A stretch of DNA of 42,459 bases, taken from an uncultured Bacteroidota bacterium. GTDB lineage: Bacteria; Bacteroidota; Bacteroidia; Bacteroidales; Bacteroidaceae. Each line of letters opens with the position of its first letter. The first letter of the stretch is position 1. Below are positions 26,130 to 36,822 of the stretch, piece after piece. The notes beneath the pieces were generated by a model, which saw only the letters and a list, made by a program, of their open reading frames with translations, was not told the origin of the DNA and searched no databases. The stretch is taken from assembly GCA_947168315.1 (NCBI GenBank), contig CAMVLL010000008.1, positions 1 through 42,459 on the forward strand. The letters are read 5' to 3'. The position numbers and the translations under genes are program-made.

Positions 26130-27476
26130 TTAATAGGCTTGAACATTACCTGAACGACCTTTAATTCTTCCAGTATTCAACAATCCATCATAATGACGCA
26201 TCAACAGATGACTCTCGATTTGTTGCAATGTATCCAGAACAACACCTACAAGAATCAAAAGAGAAGTACCACCGAAGAATTGAGCAAAACCTTGCTGTAC
26301 GCCAAACAAACCAGCAAATGCAGGTAAGATAGCAACGATAGCCAAGAAAATAGATCCTGGAAGAGTGATACGTGACATAATCGTATCAATGAAATCGGCT
26401 GTGTTCTTACCCGGCTTGATACCTGGGATAAAACCATTATTCCGTTTCATATCTTCTGCCATCTGGTTCGGGTTAATTGTGATTGCAGTATAAAAATACG
26501 TAAACAGTATGATCAACGCTGCATAGATCAAATTATACCAGAAACCATTGTTGTTTGTCAACGCACGTGCAACACCACTCGCATTTGCAACATTTGAGAA
26601 ACCTATCACGGTGATAGGGATGAACATCAAAGCCTGTGCAAAGATAATAGGCATTACATTAGCTGCATTAACCTTCAACGGGATATATTGGCGAGCACCA
26701 CCATATTGCTTATTGCCAACAACACGCTTAGCGTATTGTACAGGTACCTTGCGAACACCTTGAACCAGCATAATAGCGAAGGCCATCACGATCAGCAAGA
26801 ATATCATTTCCAATAAGAACATAACGATACCACCTGCACCCGGAGAGGAGAATCGAGAAACAACTTCTTGAACCAAAGCCTGCGGAAGACGAGCAATGAT
26901 ACCAATCATAATGATCATTGACACACCATTACCGATACCTTTATCTGTGATTCTTTCACCCAACCACAAGATAAACATACTTCCCGCAGCCAAAATGATT
27001 GTAGAAGAAATAATAAAAGTCGTCCAATCTAATGAAGCATTAAGTGCTCCTCCGGCCTGCATCTTCAGGTTCAACAGATAAGAAGGTGCTTGGAAAACCA
27101 ATATGAAGATCGTCAAAATACGAGTATATTGGTTAATCTTCCTTCTTCCGCTTTCGCCTTCACGTTGCATTTTTTGAAAATAAGGAACAGCGATTGCTAA
27201 CAATTGAATAACGATTGAAGCCGAGATATAAGGCATGATACCTAATGCGAAAATAGAAGCATTAGAAAAAGCACCTCCCGAGAACATATTCAATAAAGCT
27301 AACAAGCCTTCATCAGTTTGTTGATGCAACTGTGTCAACATTGCAGGATTGATACCCGGAAGTACCACATAAGAACCAAACCTGTAAATAGCCACAAATC
27401 CTATGGTGATAAGGATTCTTTGACGCAAATCCTCAATCTTCCATATATTCTTTAATGTTTCAATAGACTTATGCAT
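26130..27476 (-). CDS. secY: Protein translocase subunit SecY
   Basis: Channel subunit of the Sec translocon, 448 residues with ten membrane helices. Typical regions are the first helix (ITIGFVAIYRFGSYVVLPGI), the plug-bearing segment with LNMFSGGAFSNASIFALGIMPYI cut across helices 2a/2b, the cytoplasmic loop VQGVRKVPVQYAKRVVG and the C5 loop NGFIPGIKPGKNT. It exports the many signal-peptide proteins seen elsewhere in the window. 4 bp after rplO. Confidence 0.98.
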   Translation of the reverse strand: MHKSIETLKNIWKIEDLRQRILITIGFVAIYRFGSYVVLPGINPAMLTQLHQQTDEGLLALLNMFSGGAFSNASIFALGIMPYISASIVIQLLAIAVPYFQKMQREGESGRRKINQYTRILTIFILVFQAPSYLLNLKMQAGGALNASLDWTTFIISSTIILAAGSMFILWLGERITDKGIGNGVSMIIMIGIIARLPQALVQEVVSRFSSPGAGGIVMFLLEMIFLLIVMAFAIMLVQGVRKVPVQYAKRVVGNKQYGGARQYIPLKVNAANVMPIIFAQALMFIPITVIGFSNVANASGVARALTNNNGFWYNLIYAALIILFTYFYTAITINPNQMAEDMKRNNGFIPGIKPGKNTADFIDTIMSRITLPGSIFLAIVAILPAFAGLFGVQQGFAQFFGGTSLLILVGVVLDTLQQIESHLLMRHYDGLLNTGRIKGRSGNVQAY

Positions 27477-27480
27477 TGAA

Positions 27481-27927
27481 TCAGAGTTTTACGGCGTTAC
27501 CACCTACGGCTTCGATTGCTGCTACAGCACTCTTTGAGAAAGCGTTAGCTTCAACATCAAGCTTTGTAGTAAGGCTACCGTTACCAAGTATTTTTACTAA
27601 TTGTTTTGAAGAAACGTAACCTGCTTGAACCAAATCATTCAAACCGACCTTCGTTAAACCTTTAGCATCAGCTACAGCCTGAACGACGTCAAGATTAATG
27701 GCCTTGTATTCAACACGGTTGATATTCTTAAAACCAAACTTTGGAAGACGACGTTGAAGAGGCATCTGACCACCTTCAAAACCGATCTTCTTCTTATAAC
27801 CAGATCTAGATTTAGCACCTTTGCTTCCTCTTGTTGAAGTACCACCATAACCAGAACCAGGTCCACGACCAATTCTTTTACGTGATTTGGTTGATCCTTC
27901 TGCAGGTTTCAAATTACTTAAATTCAT
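27481..27927 (-). CDS. rplO: 50S ribosomal protein L15
   Basis: uL15 of 148 residues, an assembly-related large-subunit protein. The N-terminal Gly/Arg-rich arm (KRIGRGPGSGYGGTSTRGSK) threads into 23S rRNA, and the globular part follows from about residue 75. 27 bp after rpmD, 4 bp before secY. Confidence 0.98.
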   Translation of the reverse strand: MNLSNLKPAEGSTKSRKRIGRGPGSGYGGTSTRGSKGAKSRSGYKKKIGFEGGQMPLQRRLPKFGFKNINRVEYKAINLDVVQAVADAKGLTKVGLNDLVQAGYVSSKQLVKILGNGSLTTKLDVEANAFSKSAVAAIEAVGGNAVKL

Positions 27928-27954
27928 ATCGTAATAAGTTTATAATCCAATTAA

Positions 27955-28131
27955 TTACTTAACAATAGCAACCAAGTGCTTTACTTTATCAATCATTCCA
28001 AGAACGGAAGGAGTATCTTCACGCTCAACCACATGGTTTAACTTGCGAAGACCCAGAGCATCCAATGTTCTCTTTTGACGCTCAGGAGCACGGTTTCTAC
28101 TTTTAATTTGCTTAATCTTAATAGTTGCCAT
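27955..28131 (-). CDS. rpmD: 50S ribosomal protein L30
   Basis: Short protein uL30, 58 residues, translated by hand: it begins MATIKIKQIKSRNRAPERQK and ends DKVKHLVAIVK. The family core (KRTLDALGLRKLNHVVEREDT) is clear. Its ATG has an unusually strong ribosome-binding site for this phylum, AAGGAGG at 28137-28143, five bases before the ATG and overlapping the rpsE stop codon. Confidence 0.94.
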   Translation of the reverse strand: MATIKIKQIKSRNRAPERQKRTLDALGLRKLNHVVEREDTPSVLGMIDKVKHLVAIVK

Positions 28132-28141
28132 ATGAACCTCC

Positions 28142-28654
28142 TTATCCTTTAAATACTTTTTCCATACTTACGCCTCTGTTCTGAGCAACCATACGAGCAT
28201 CTCTCATCTCACTCAAAGCAAGGATAGTAGCCTTTACTAAGTTGTGAGGGTTAGATGAACCCTTTGACTTTGCCAAAACGTCCGTAACACCAACGCTTTC
28301 AAGGACAGCACGCATAGCGCCACCGGCAACAACTCCTGTACCTGTAGAAGCAGGCTTGATAAATACTTCAGCACCACCAAACTTAGCTGTTTGCTCATGA
28401 GGAACTGTACCTTTCAGAACAGGAACGCGTGTAAGGTTCTTCTTTGCAGCCTCAACACCTTTAGCGATAGCAGCTGTTACTTCACCTGCCTTACCTAAAC
28501 CGAGACCGATAACTCCATCCTCGTTTCCAACAACGACAATTGCAGAGAAAGTAAATGTTCTACCACCCTTTGTAACCTTTGTTACACGGTTGATAGCAAC
28601 CAATCTATCTTTTAACTCTACATCGCTAGATATCTTAACTCTATTATTTACCAT
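28142..28654 (-). CDS. rpsE: 30S ribosomal protein S5
   Basis: uS5 of 170 residues, involved in decoding accuracy. The S5 double-stranded-RNA-binding domain (about 8-72, [21 protein letters not shown] cut at residue 30s) is followed by the C-terminal ribosomal S5D2-like fold ([15 protein letters not shown]). Length is normal. 6 bp after rplR. Confidence 0.98.
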   Translation of the reverse strand: MVNNRVKISSDVELKDRLVAINRVTKVTKGGRTFTFSAIVVVGNEDGVIGLGLGKAGEVTAAIAKGVEAAKKNLTRVPVLKGTVPHEQTAKFGGAEVFIKPASTGTGVVAGGAMRAVLESVGVTDVLAKSKGSSNPHNLVKATILALSEMRDARMVAQNRGVSMEKVFKG

Positions 28655-28660
28655 AATTCA

Positions 28661-29002
28661 TTAAAATTTAAGTCCACCGTTACGAGCAGCATCAGCTACC
28701 GCTTTTACTCTACCATGATACAAATAACCATTGCGGTCAAAAACAACTGTCGTAATACCAGCTTCCTGAGCTTTCTTCGCAATCATTTCACCTACTTTAG
28801 CAGCTTGTTGAATCTTTGGCATAGTCTCCATTCCAAGAGAAGATGCAGATGCCAGAGTAGTTCCGTTCAAGTCGTCGATAACCTGAACATAGATCTGCTT
28901 ATTACTTCTAAATACACTCATACGTGGACGTTCAGCAGTACCTGAAACCTTATTACGTACTCTATATTTAATCTTGATTCGTCTTTCTGATTTTGTTGTC
29001 AT
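28661..29002 (-). CDS. rplR: 50S ribosomal protein L18
   Basis: uL18 of 113 residues, one of the 5S rRNA-binding proteins. Typical motifs are [20 protein letters not shown] and the ending [20 protein letters not shown]. 19 bp after rplF. Confidence 0.98.
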   Translation of the reverse strand: MTTKSERRIKIKYRVRNKVSGTAERPRMSVFRSNKQIYVQVIDDLNGTTLASASSLGMETMPKIQQAAKVGEMIAKKAQEAGITTVVFDRNGYLYHGRVKAVADAARNGGLKF

Positions 29003-29021
29003 AATCTTACTGTTTTAAAAA

Positions 29022-29591
29022 TTATTTAGCTGCTGCTGTCTTTCCAGACTTTCTACGAATAACTTCGCCAACAAACTTAACACCTTTACCCTTGTAAGGT
29101 TCTGGCTTACGGAAAGAACGAATCTTCGCACATACCTGACCAAGCAACTGCTTGTCGCATGATTCCAGAATAATCAACGGATTTTTATTTCTTTCTGATT
29201 TCGTCTCAACCTTGATTTCAGAAGGCAATACCATGATGATAGGGTGAGTATAACCCAAAGCGAATTCAATAGTATTACCATTATTGGTAGCACGATAACC
29301 AACACCTACAAGCTCAAGTTCTTTCTTATAACCTGTAGATACACCAACAACCATATTGTTAACCAAAGCACGGTACAAGCCATGATATGCATGTCTTTGC
29401 TTTGTGTTATCAATCATCGCATTTTCATCTTCCTTAAAAGATACATGTCCGTCTTCAATTGTAACGGTAATTGAAGGGTCTACATACTGGCTCAATTCTC
29501 CCTTCGGACCTTTCACTGTAATGATATTGTCCTTGTGAGAAATAGTTACACCAGCAGGAATGCTAATCGGTAATTTTCCAATTCTTGACAT
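29022..29591 (-). CDS. rplF: 50S ribosomal protein L6
   Basis: uL6 of 189 residues near the GTPase-associated centre; two similar domains. The start is the ATG at 29589-29591 (MSRIGKLPISIPAGV). A frame starting ten codons earlier lacks homology and overlaps rpsH. AGGAGG at 29599-29604, seven bases before the ATG, fixes this start. The C-terminal KPEPYKGKGVKF motif is typical. Confidence 0.97.
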   Translation of the reverse strand: MSRIGKLPISIPAGVTISHKDNIITVKGPKGELSQYVDPSITVTIEDGHVSFKEDENAMIDNTKQRHAYHGLYRALVNNMVVGVSTGYKKELELVGVGYRATNNGNTIEFALGYTHPIIMVLPSEIKVETKSERNKNPLIILESCDKQLLGQVCAKIRSFRKPEPYKGKGVKFVGEVIRRKSGKTAAAK

Positions 29592-29605
29592 AGCGTACCC
29601 TCCTA

Positions 29606-30001
29606 TTAATATACATAACAAAGAACCTCACCACCGATCTTCAAATCAGCAGCGGCTTTGTTTGTCATTACACCCTTGGAAGTAGATATTATAGCAATAC
29701 CTAAACCATTAATAACTCTCGGCATGTCTTTGTATCCGGTATACTTACGTAAACCCGGAGTAGAAACTCTTTGAAGATTCTTGATAGCATTAACCTTGTT
29801 AACTGCGTCATACTTCAAAGCGATCTTAATTGTTCCCTGAGGACCGTCCTCAACGAACTTGTAGTTCAAAATGTAACCTTGATCAAACAGAATCTTTGTG
29901 ATTTCTTTCTTCAGATTTGATGCAGGTATTTCAACTACTCTGTGCTTTGCACGAATTGCATTTCTCAACCTCGTGAGATAATCTGCGATTGGATCTGTCA
30001 T
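29606..30001 (-). CDS. rpsH: 30S ribosomal protein S8
   Basis: uS8 of 131 residues, a primary binder of the 16S central domain. MTDPIADYLTRLRNA and the C-terminal ISTSKGVMTNKAAADLKIGGE are the family's marks. 55 bp after rpsN. Confidence 0.98.
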   Translation of the reverse strand: MTDPIADYLTRLRNAIRAKHRVVEIPASNLKKEITKILFDQGYILNYKFVEDGPQGTIKIALKYDAVNKVNAIKNLQRVSTPGLRKYTGYKDMPRVINGLGIAIISTSKGVMTNKAAADLKIGGEVLCYVY

Positions 30002-30056
30002 ATAAATTAAAAATTAAATTAATCAGGACTACCCTGACAATATTTAAACAAAAAAA

Positions 30057-30356
30057 TTACCAGCTTGCTTTCTTTACGCCCGGGATCAAACCGCTGGATG
30101 CCATTTCACGGAACTGAATTCTTGAAATACCAAACTGACGGATATAACCTTTTGGACGACCGGTTAACTTACAACGATTGTGCAAACGAATAGGGTTTGC
30201 ATTCTTCGGTATTGCCTGCAATTTACGAGCTGCTTCGTATGCCTCAGCTGGATCACCAGTGTTAACAATCTTCTTCAGGGCAGCACGCTTCTCAGCATAT
30301 TTGGCTACAAGTTTGGCTCTTTTCACTTCGCGAGCCTTCATTGATTCTTTTGCCAT
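30057..30356 (-). CDS. rpsN: 30S ribosomal protein S14 (zinc-free long form)
   Basis: uS14 of 99 residues, head protein. It is the long form without the zinc ribbon: only one Cys ([20 protein letters not shown]) where the short form has four. The end [11 protein letters not shown] is typical. 6 bp after rplE. Confidence 0.97.
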   Translation of the reverse strand: MAKESMKAREVKRAKLVAKYAEKRAALKKIVNTGDPAEAYEAARKLQAIPKNANPIRLHNRCKLTGRPKGYIRQFGISRIQFREMASSGLIPGVKKASW

Positions 30357-30362
30357 ATCTTA

Positions 30363-30920
30363 TCAATTATTTTTTGAATTCTTAAATGGTAAACCAAATT
30401 CTTTCAAAAGAGCGTAACCTTCTTCGTCAGTCTTTGCAGATGTAACGAATGTGATGCTCATACCAAGAATCTTAGTTATACTATCGATATTGATTTCCGG
30501 GAAGATAATCTGTTCGTCAATACCCAAAGAATAGTTACCTCTACCATCAAACTTAGAGTTGATACCCTTGAAGTCACGGATACGTGGCAAAGCAACGCGA
30601 ACAAGTCTTTCCAAGAATTCATACATTCTTTCACGACGCAATGTTACCATTACACCGATAGGCATTTTCTTACGCAACTTGAAATTTGCGATATCTTTAC
30701 GAGAAACAGTAGCAACGGCCTTCTGACCAGTGATAGCTGTTAATTCGTTGATAGCTACTTCAATAATTTTCTTATCAGCTACAGCCTCACCCAATCCCTG
30801 ATTGATCACGATTTTCTTCAAAGTAGGGATCTGCATAGGAGAAGTATACTGGAACTGTTTCATCAATGCAGGTGCGATACGCTCTGCATATTCTTTCTTA
30901 AGGCTAGCAGTATTACTCAT
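30363..30920 (-). CDS. rplE: 50S ribosomal protein L5
   Basis: uL5 of 185 residues, 5S rRNA binder that touches P-site tRNA. Motifs: [34 protein letters not shown] and the loop [19 protein letters not shown]. Its ATG overlaps the rplX stop by one base (TAATG), so translation is coupled. Confidence 0.98.
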   Translation of the reverse strand: MSNTASLKKEYAERIAPALMKQFQYTSPMQIPTLKKIVINQGLGEAVADKKIIEVAINELTAITGQKAVATVSRKDIANFKLRKKMPIGVMVTLRRERMYEFLERLVRVALPRIRDFKGINSKFDGRGNYSLGIDEQIIFPEINIDSITKILGMSITFVTSAKTDEEGYALLKEFGLPFKNSKNN

Positions 30921-31243
30921 TACTTAATCTCCTCTCCTGATTTTTTAGCATAACGAACAAATGTTCTTCCATCAGCACTCTCTCTTCTACCAATGCGTGT
31001 CGGTTTACCTGTCTTAGGGTCAACAACATTCAGGTTAGAAATATGGATAGAAGCTTCTTGCTTCACAATACCTCCCTGAGGGTTCTTTGCACTTGGCTTC
31101 GTGCTCTTAGAAACCATATTAACGCCCTCAACGATAGCACGTTGTTTTTCAACAAGCACTTTCAATACACGCCCAGTCTTACCTTTATCCTCACCGGAAT
31201 TAACGTAAACTGTATCGCCTTTTCTAATATGTAATTTACTCAT
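30920..31243 (-). CDS. rplX: 50S ribosomal protein L24
   Basis: uL24 of 107 residues, an assembly initiator near the tunnel exit. The start is the ATG at 31241-31243 ([20 protein letters not shown]), since a six-codon longer frame is not conserved. The KOW motif [19 protein letters not shown] is visible. 19 bp after rplN. Confidence 0.97.
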   Translation of the reverse strand: MSKLHIRKGDTVYVNSGEDKGKTGRVLKVLVEKQRAIVEGVNMVSKSTKPSAKNPQGGIVKQEASIHISNLNVVDPKTGKPTRIGRRESADGRTFVRYAKKSGEEIK

Positions 31244-31262
31244 TACTATAATCTTTATCAAA

Positions 31263-31628
31263 TTAAAGTACTTCAGGTGCCAATGAAACGACCTTCATAT
31301 TAACTGCACGTAACTCTCTTGCAACAGGGCCAAAGATACGACTTCCTCTAATTTCACCTGCGTTGTTCAACAAAACGCAAGCATTATCATCAAAACGGAT
31401 ATAAGAGCCATCAGCACGACGGATCTCTTTCTTTGTACGTACAATCAAAGCCTTTGATACGGTACCTTTTTTAACATCACTTGAAGGGATAACGCTTTGC
31501 ACAGCGACTACAATTACATCCCCGACAGAAGCGTAACGTCTTTTTGTACCACCCAAAACGCGGATACAAAGAGCTTCTTTTGCGCCACTGTTATCGCATA
31601 CTGTAAGTTTGGATTCTGCTTGTATCAT
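31263..31628 (-). CDS. rplN: 50S ribosomal protein L14
   Basis: uL14 of 121 residues at the subunit interface and binding site of the silencing factor Rsf[21 protein letters not shown] and [13 protein letters not shown] are conserved. Normal length; 2 bp after rpsQ. Confidence 0.98.
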   Translation of the reverse strand: MIQAESKLTVCDNSGAKEALCIRVLGGTKRRYASVGDVIVVAVQSVIPSSDVKKGTVSKALIVRTKKEIRRADGSYIRFDDNACVLLNNAGEIRGSRIFGPVARELRAVNMKVVSLAPEVL

Positions 31629-31630
31629 AA

Positions 31631-31888
31631 TTACTTAGCTCTTTCAATAATTGAAACCAATCTCCATCTCTTCGTCTTGCTCAGAGGACGAGTTTCCATG
31701 ATATGTACTGTATCACCTACATTACATTCGTTCTTTTCGTCATGAACATGATATTTTTTCGTTTTCTGAACGAACTTTCCATACATAGGGTGTTTTTCCT
31801 TAAAAACAGTTGCTACTGTAATGGTTTTATCCATCTTATTGCTAACAACGACACCCGTTCTTTCTTTTCTTAAATTTCTAGCTTCCAT
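31631..31888 (-). CDS. rpsQ: 30S ribosomal protein S17
   Basis: uS17 of 85 residues, OB-fold primary 16S binder. [19 protein letters not shown] and the [14 protein letters not shown] ending are typical. 8 bp after rpmC. Confidence 0.98.
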   Translation of the reverse strand: MEARNLRKERTGVVVSNKMDKTITVATVFKEKHPMYGKFVQKTKKYHVHDEKNECNVGDTVHIMETRPLSKTKRWRLVSIIERAK

Positions 31889-31896
31889 GAGGACTA

Positions 31897-32094
31897 TTAT
31901 TTATTATTAAGTTCTCTCTGACGTAACTCTGTCTTCATACGCGCAATCGTTCTGCGTAATTTTCTAATTTGTGCAGGGTTTTCCAGCGGAGAGATAGAAT
32001 GATTTAACAGCATCTGAGTATAATTGGCAACTTCAGTGTCAATTCTTTCTGCCAATTCATTAGTTGGTATTTCTCTAATTTCTGCAATCTTCAT
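31897..32094 (-). CDS. rpmC: 50S ribosomal protein L29
   Basis: uL29 of 65 residues, two helices at the tunnel exit. [18 protein letters not shown] and [19 protein letters not shown] are the conserved ends. 5 bp after rplP. Confidence 0.97.
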   Translation of the reverse strand: MKIAEIREIPTNELAERIDTEVANYTQMLLNHSISPLENPAQIRKLRRTIARMKTELRQRELNNK

Positions 32095-32099
32095 AATAA

Positions 32100-32537
32100 T
32101 TAAGCATTTTGATTAGCATCGTAATCACGTCTAACAATAAACTTCGTAGTAATAGGAAGTTTTTGAGCTGCTAAGCGCAAAGCTTCTTTTGCTACTTCAT
32201 AAGGTACACCATCAGCTTCGATTATAATACGACCTGGAACAACAGGTGCTACGAAACCTACAGGATCTCCTTTACCTTTACCCATACGTACGTCAGCAGG
32301 CTTACGAGTGATTGGTTTATCCGGGAAAATGCGGATCCAAATCTGACCTTGACGTTGCATATATCTTGTTACTGCCACACGAGCAGCCTCAATCTGACTA
32401 CCTGTAATCCACTTAGATTCAAGAGCCTTGATTCCAAAAGACCCAAAGGCCAACTGGTTGCCTCTATGTGCGAAACCTTTACCATTACGGCGGCCGTCCT
32501 GTTGTCTTCTGAACTTTGTTTTTTTCGGTTGTAACAT
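32100..32537 (-). CDS. rplP: 50S ribosomal protein L16
   Basis: uL16 of 145 residues, contacting A-site t[39 protein letters not shown] and the [12 protein letters not shown] ending are conserved. 22 bp after rpsC. Confidence 0.98.
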   Translation of the reverse strand: MLQPKKTKFRRQQDGRRNGKGFAHRGNQLAFGSFGIKALESKWITGSQIEAARVAVTRYMQRQGQIWIRIFPDKPITRKPADVRMGKGKGDPVGFVAPVVPGRIIIEADGVPYEVAKEALRLAAQKLPITTKFIVRRDYDANQNA

Positions 32538-32559
32538 AATTCTTTAAAATTCAAATCGA

Positions 32560-33285
32560 TTAACGATTATTTCTCTTTCTTCTGAAGTTCTTGCCTCCAT
32601 TATTATTACCACCGCGACCTGTTTCCTTCGTCTGAGTGAAGTTAGGTGCAAGGTCTTTCTTGCCATAAACCTCACCGCGGCAGATCCATACTTTAATACC
32701 TTGCAAACCGACCTTAGTCAAAGCTTCTGCCTGACAGTAATCGATATCTGCACGTAAAGTATGCAAAGGAGTTCTACCTTCCTTTAACATTTCTGAACGA
32801 GCCATTTCTGCACCGTTCAAACGACCTGAAATCTGAACCTTAATTCCTTCAGCACCCATGCGCATTGTATTAGCGATAGCCATCTTAATAGCACGGCGAT
32901 ATGCGATCTTACCTTCTACCTGACGAGCGATGTTGTTAGCAACGATCACTGCATCGAGTTCTGGTTTCTTCACTTCGAAGATGTTGATTTGGATATCCTT
33001 ATCGGTAATCTTCTTCAATTCTTCTTTCAACTTATCAACTTCTTGACCGCCTTTACCAATGATAATACCAGGGCGTGCAGTACATACGGTAATTGTCACC
33101 AATTTCAACGTACGTTCAATAACAATTCTAGAAACGCTGGCTTTAGCAAGTCTTGCCTTCAAATATTTACGAATCTTGCTGTCTTCCAACAAGGCGTCAC
33201 CATATTCTTTACCACCGTACCAATTAGAATCCCAACCTCTGATTATTCCTAAACGGTTACTTATTGGATTAACTTTTTGTCCCAT
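32560..33285 (-). CDS. rpsC: 30S ribosomal protein S3
   Basis: uS3 of 241 residues, at the mRNA entry channel with helicase activity in known ribosomes. KH domain with [19 protein letters not shown] (about 75-93) and the S3 C-terminal domain ([20 protein letters not shown]). A Gly/Asn/Lys/Arg-rich tail ([18 protein letters not shown]) extends the C terminus. 2 bp after rplV. Confidence 0.98.
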   Translation of the reverse strand: MGQKVNPISNRLGIIRGWDSNWYGGKEYGDALLEDSKIRKYLKARLAKASVSRIVIERTLKLVTITVCTARPGIIIGKGGQEVDKLKEELKKITDKDIQINIFEVKKPELDAVIVANNIARQVEGKIAYRRAIKMAIANTMRMGAEGIKVQISGRLNGAEMARSEMLKEGRTPLHTLRADIDYCQAEALTKVGLQGIKVWICRGEVYGKKDLAPNFTQTKETGRGGNNNGGKNFRRKRNNR

Positions 33286-33287
33286 AC

Positions 33288-33698
33288 TTACTCTTGATTA
33301 TCATTAGTTTTCTTAGAATCAACGAACAAAGTCACATGATTCGAACGTTTACGAATTCTGTATCCTCTTCCCTGTGGTGCAGGACGCATTCTCTTAAGTG
33401 TCACACCTTCATCAACAAAAACTTTAGATACATATAATTCACCGTCCTCAGCCTTTCGCTCATTTTTCTGTTCCCAATTAGCAATAGCAGAGCGCAGCAA
33501 TTTTTCAACTTTTGCAGCAGCTTCTTTGGAAGAGAACTTCAAGACACTGAGTGCACGGTTCACTTCCATACCACGAATCATGTCGACTACATAACGCATT
33601 TTACGTGGAGAAGATGGAACGTTCCGCAATTTTGCGAAATACATTGTCTTCAGGGCTTCTTTTCTTTTATTAGCCGAATTAGATTTTCTTGCTCCCAT
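33288..33698 (-). CDS. rplV: 50S ribosomal protein L22
   Basis: uL22 of 136 residues whose beta-hairpin lines the exit tunnel (macrolide site). Core from [19 protein letters not shown] to [16 protein letters not shown]; the hairpin tip appears intact, with no obvious resistance deletion. 32 bp after rpsS. Confidence 0.98.
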   Translation of the reverse strand: MGARKSNSANKRKEALKTMYFAKLRNVPSSPRKMRYVVDMIRGMEVNRALSVLKFSSKEAAAKVEKLLRSAIANWEQKNERKAEDGELYVSKVFVDEGVTLKRMRPAPQGRGYRIRKRSNHVTLFVDSKKTNDNQE

Positions 33699-33730
33699 TA
33701 TTTAATTACTTTTTCTACTGTTTGCCCTGT

Positions 33731-34000
33731 TTATTTCTTATTATTACCAGCATGACCGCGGAATGTGCGTGTAGGTGCGAACTCACCGAGCTTATGACCT
33801 ACCATGTTTTCAGTAATGTAAACAGGAATAAATTTATTTCCGTTATGAACAGCAATGGTATGACCTACGAAATCAGGAGATATCATTGATGCTCTAGCCC
33901 AAGTTTTAACGACAACTTTCTTACCACTTTCATTCATGGCAAGAACTTTGTTTTCAAGTTTTACGTTAATATATGGACCTTTTTTTAATGAACGACTCAT
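33731..34000 (-). CDS. rpsS: 30S ribosomal protein S19
   Basis: uS19 of 89 residues, head protein paired with S13. [19 protein letters not shown] and the [19 protein letters not shown] block are family marks. 19 bp after rplB. Confidence 0.98.
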   Translation of the reverse strand: MSRSLKKGPYINVKLENKVLAMNESGKKVVVKTWARASMISPDFVGHTIAVHNGNKFIPVYITENMVGHKLGEFAPTRTFRGHAGNNKK

Positions 34001-34019
34001 AATTTACTCAATTAATCAA

Positions 34020-34844
<825 letters not shown>

Positions 34845-34849
34845 TTCTA

Positions 34850-35143
34850 TTAAATATTGCTATAAAAATCAATAGTATCGCCCTCTCTCAAAGTTACAAT
34901 AGCTTTCTTGAAAGCATTAGTTCTACCTTTGATAAGGCCTGCCTTTGTATACCTTGTTTTGTTCTTTCCAGCATATCTCATAGTGTTTACATCCACTACT
35001 TTTACATTATACAAGGCTTCAACTTCTTTCTTAATCTCTAATTTGTTAGCTTCAGGACGCACGATAAAACCGAAACGGTTGTTAAACTTTTCGGTCATTT
35101 TCGTCATTTTCTCAGTAACTAACGGTTTTACTATATATCCCAT
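34850..35143 (-). CDS. rplW: 50S ribosomal protein L23
   Basis: uL23 of 97 residues, docking site for trigger factor and SRP at the tunnel exit. [16 protein letters not shown] and [20 protein letters not shown] are typical. A strong AGGAGG lies at 35152-35157, eight bases before the ATG, unusual in this phylum. 23 bp after rplD. Confidence 0.97.
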   Translation of the reverse strand: MGYIVKPLVTEKMTKMTEKFNNRFGFIVRPEANKLEIKKEVEALYNVKVVDVNTMRYAGKNKTRYTKAGLIKGRTNAFKKAIVTLREGDTIDFYSNI

Positions 35144-35166
35144 TACTTAAGCCTCCTCATTATGAA

Positions 35167-35793
35167 TTAAGACAAAATATTATCAATAACTCCCAGAGAG
35201 TTTTCAGTTACAACCATAACCTCTGCGTCCAATACATGATACGTATTCAACATAGAAGCTTGCATCAACTTAACACCCTGTAAGTTACGAGCCGACAAAT
35301 ATACGTTTTTATTTGCTTCTGGCAAAACGAAAAGTAACTTTTTGTCAGCAATTTTAAGATTATTTATCACATTAATGAACTCTTTTGTCTTAGGAGCTTC
35401 AAATGTAAAGTCCTCAACTACAACAATTGCGTTCTCTTGTGCTTTGTAAGAAAGAGCTGAGCGACGAGCCAAAGCCTTAACTTTCTTATTCAGCTTAAAC
35501 CAATAATCACGAGGTCTTGGACCGAATACACGGCCACCACCATGGAACAACGGTGAATTGATATCACCATGACGAGCACCGCCGCCACCTTTCTGGCGAC
35601 CTAACTTACGAGTAGAACCAGCAATTTCGCTTCTTTCTTTTGATTTGTGTGTACCTTGACGTTGGTTTGCTAAGTACTGCTTAACAGCCAAGTAGATAAC
35701 GTGGTCATTGGGTTCAATTCCGAAGATAGATTCGTTTAACGTAACCTTTCTTCCGGTGTCCTCACCTTTAATATTTAATACGTTAACTTCCAT
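35167..35793 (-). CDS. rplD: 50S ribosomal protein L4
   Basis: uL4 of 208 residues; its loop reaches into the exit tunnel (about 45-100, [19 protein letters not shown]). In E. coli L4 also represses its own operon; nothing here shows whether that holds in this phylum. The ATG overlaps the rplC stop by one base. Confidence 0.98.
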   Translation of the reverse strand: MEVNVLNIKGEDTGRKVTLNESIFGIEPNDHVIYLAVKQYLANQRQGTHKSKERSEIAGSTRKLGRQKGGGGARHGDINSPLFHGGGRVFGPRPRDYWFKLNKKVKALARRSALSYKAQENAIVVVEDFTFEAPKTKEFINVINNLKIADKKLLFVLPEANKNVYLSARNLQGVKLMQASMLNTYHVLDAEVMVVTENSLGVIDNILS

Positions 35794-36410
35794 TATTTCT
35801 CAATTAAAACGATTGAACCTTTGCAACCCGCAACTGAACCTTTCACCAAAAGAAGATTATGTTCCGGAATTACTTTTAAAACTCTCAAGTTCTGAGTAGT
35901 AACTCGATCACCACCAAGCTGACCACCCATACGCATACCCTTGAATACCTTTGCAGGGTAAGAACAAGCTCCGATAGAACCTGGCTTACGCTGACGGTTA
36001 TGCTGACCGTGAGTTGCTTCACCAACACCACCAAAACCATGACGTTTAACAACACCCTGGAAACCTTTTCCCTTAGATGTACCGATAACGTCAACCAATT
36101 CAGCATCGTTAAAGAGTTCTACTGTAATGGTGTCACCCAAATTGTACTCTTTTTCAAAATTCTTGAACTCGGCCAAGTGTCTCTTTGGAGTTACTCCTGC
36201 TCTTTTGAAGTGTCCCATCAAAGGTTTGGTTACGTTCTTTTCCTTCATGTCTTGGAAACCAACCTGAATGGCTGCATAACCATCCTTCTCAACACTTTTA
36301 ATCTGAGTAACTACACAAGGACCAGCTTCGATAACAGTGCATGGTACATTCTTACCATCAGCACTAAAAACGGAAGTCATTCCGATTTTCTTTCCTAATA
36401 ATCCTGGCAT
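35793..36410 (-). CDS. rplC: 50S ribosomal protein L3
   Basis: uL3 of 205 residues, reaching the peptidyl transferase centre. [20 protein letters not shown] and the W-finger equivalent region [20 protein letters not shown] are visible. 20 bp after rpsJ. Confidence 0.98.
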   Translation of the reverse strand: MPGLLGKKIGMTSVFSADGKNVPCTVIEAGPCVVTQIKSVEKDGYAAIQVGFQDMKEKNVTKPLMGHFKRAGVTPKRHLAEFKNFEKEYNLGDTITVELFNDAELVDVIGTSKGKGFQGVVKRHGFGGVGEATHGQHNRQRKPGSIGACSYPAKVFKGMRMGGQLGGDRVTTQNLRVLKVIPEHNLLLVKGSVAGCKGSIVLIEK

Positions 36411-36430
36411 TTCAGTTAATTTTTAAACAA

Positions 36431-36736
36431 TTAAACTTTAATTTCTACTTCTACACCACTCGGTAATTCCAATTTCATCAAAGCGTCAACGGTCTTAGCT
36501 GTAGAGCTATAGATGTCGATCAAGCGTTTGTAAGATGAAAGCTCGAATTGTTCACGAGATTTCTTGTTCACGAATGTGGAACGGTTCACTGTAAAGATCT
36601 TCTTGTGTGTTGGCAATGGAATAGGACCACTGACAATAGCACCGGTTGCCTTTACTGTTCTAACGATCTTCTCTGCTGAGTTGTCAACCAAGTTGTGATC
36701 GTAGGATTTCAGTTTAATCCGAATTTTTTGACTCAT
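36431..36736 (-). CDS. rpsJ: 30S ribosomal protein S10
   Basis: uS10 of 101 residues, head protein that also takes part in antitermination as Nus[19 protein letters not shown] and the loop [20 protein letters not shown] are conserved. 86 bp after fusA, the first gene of the S10 cluster, read on from the str genes without a visible terminator. Confidence 0.98.
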   Translation of the reverse strand: MSQKIRIKLKSYDHNLVDNSAEKIVRTVKATGAIVSGPIPLPTHKKIFTVNRSTFVNKKSREQFELSSYKRLIDIYSSTAKTVDALMKLELPSGVEVEIKV

Positions 36737-36822
36737 TACTTTAATTTATTAATTGTTATTAATTTGAATATGGGGTTCGACTTAAGAGTCATTCACTAAA
36801 CCGATTGCCCCATCTTCGTTAT

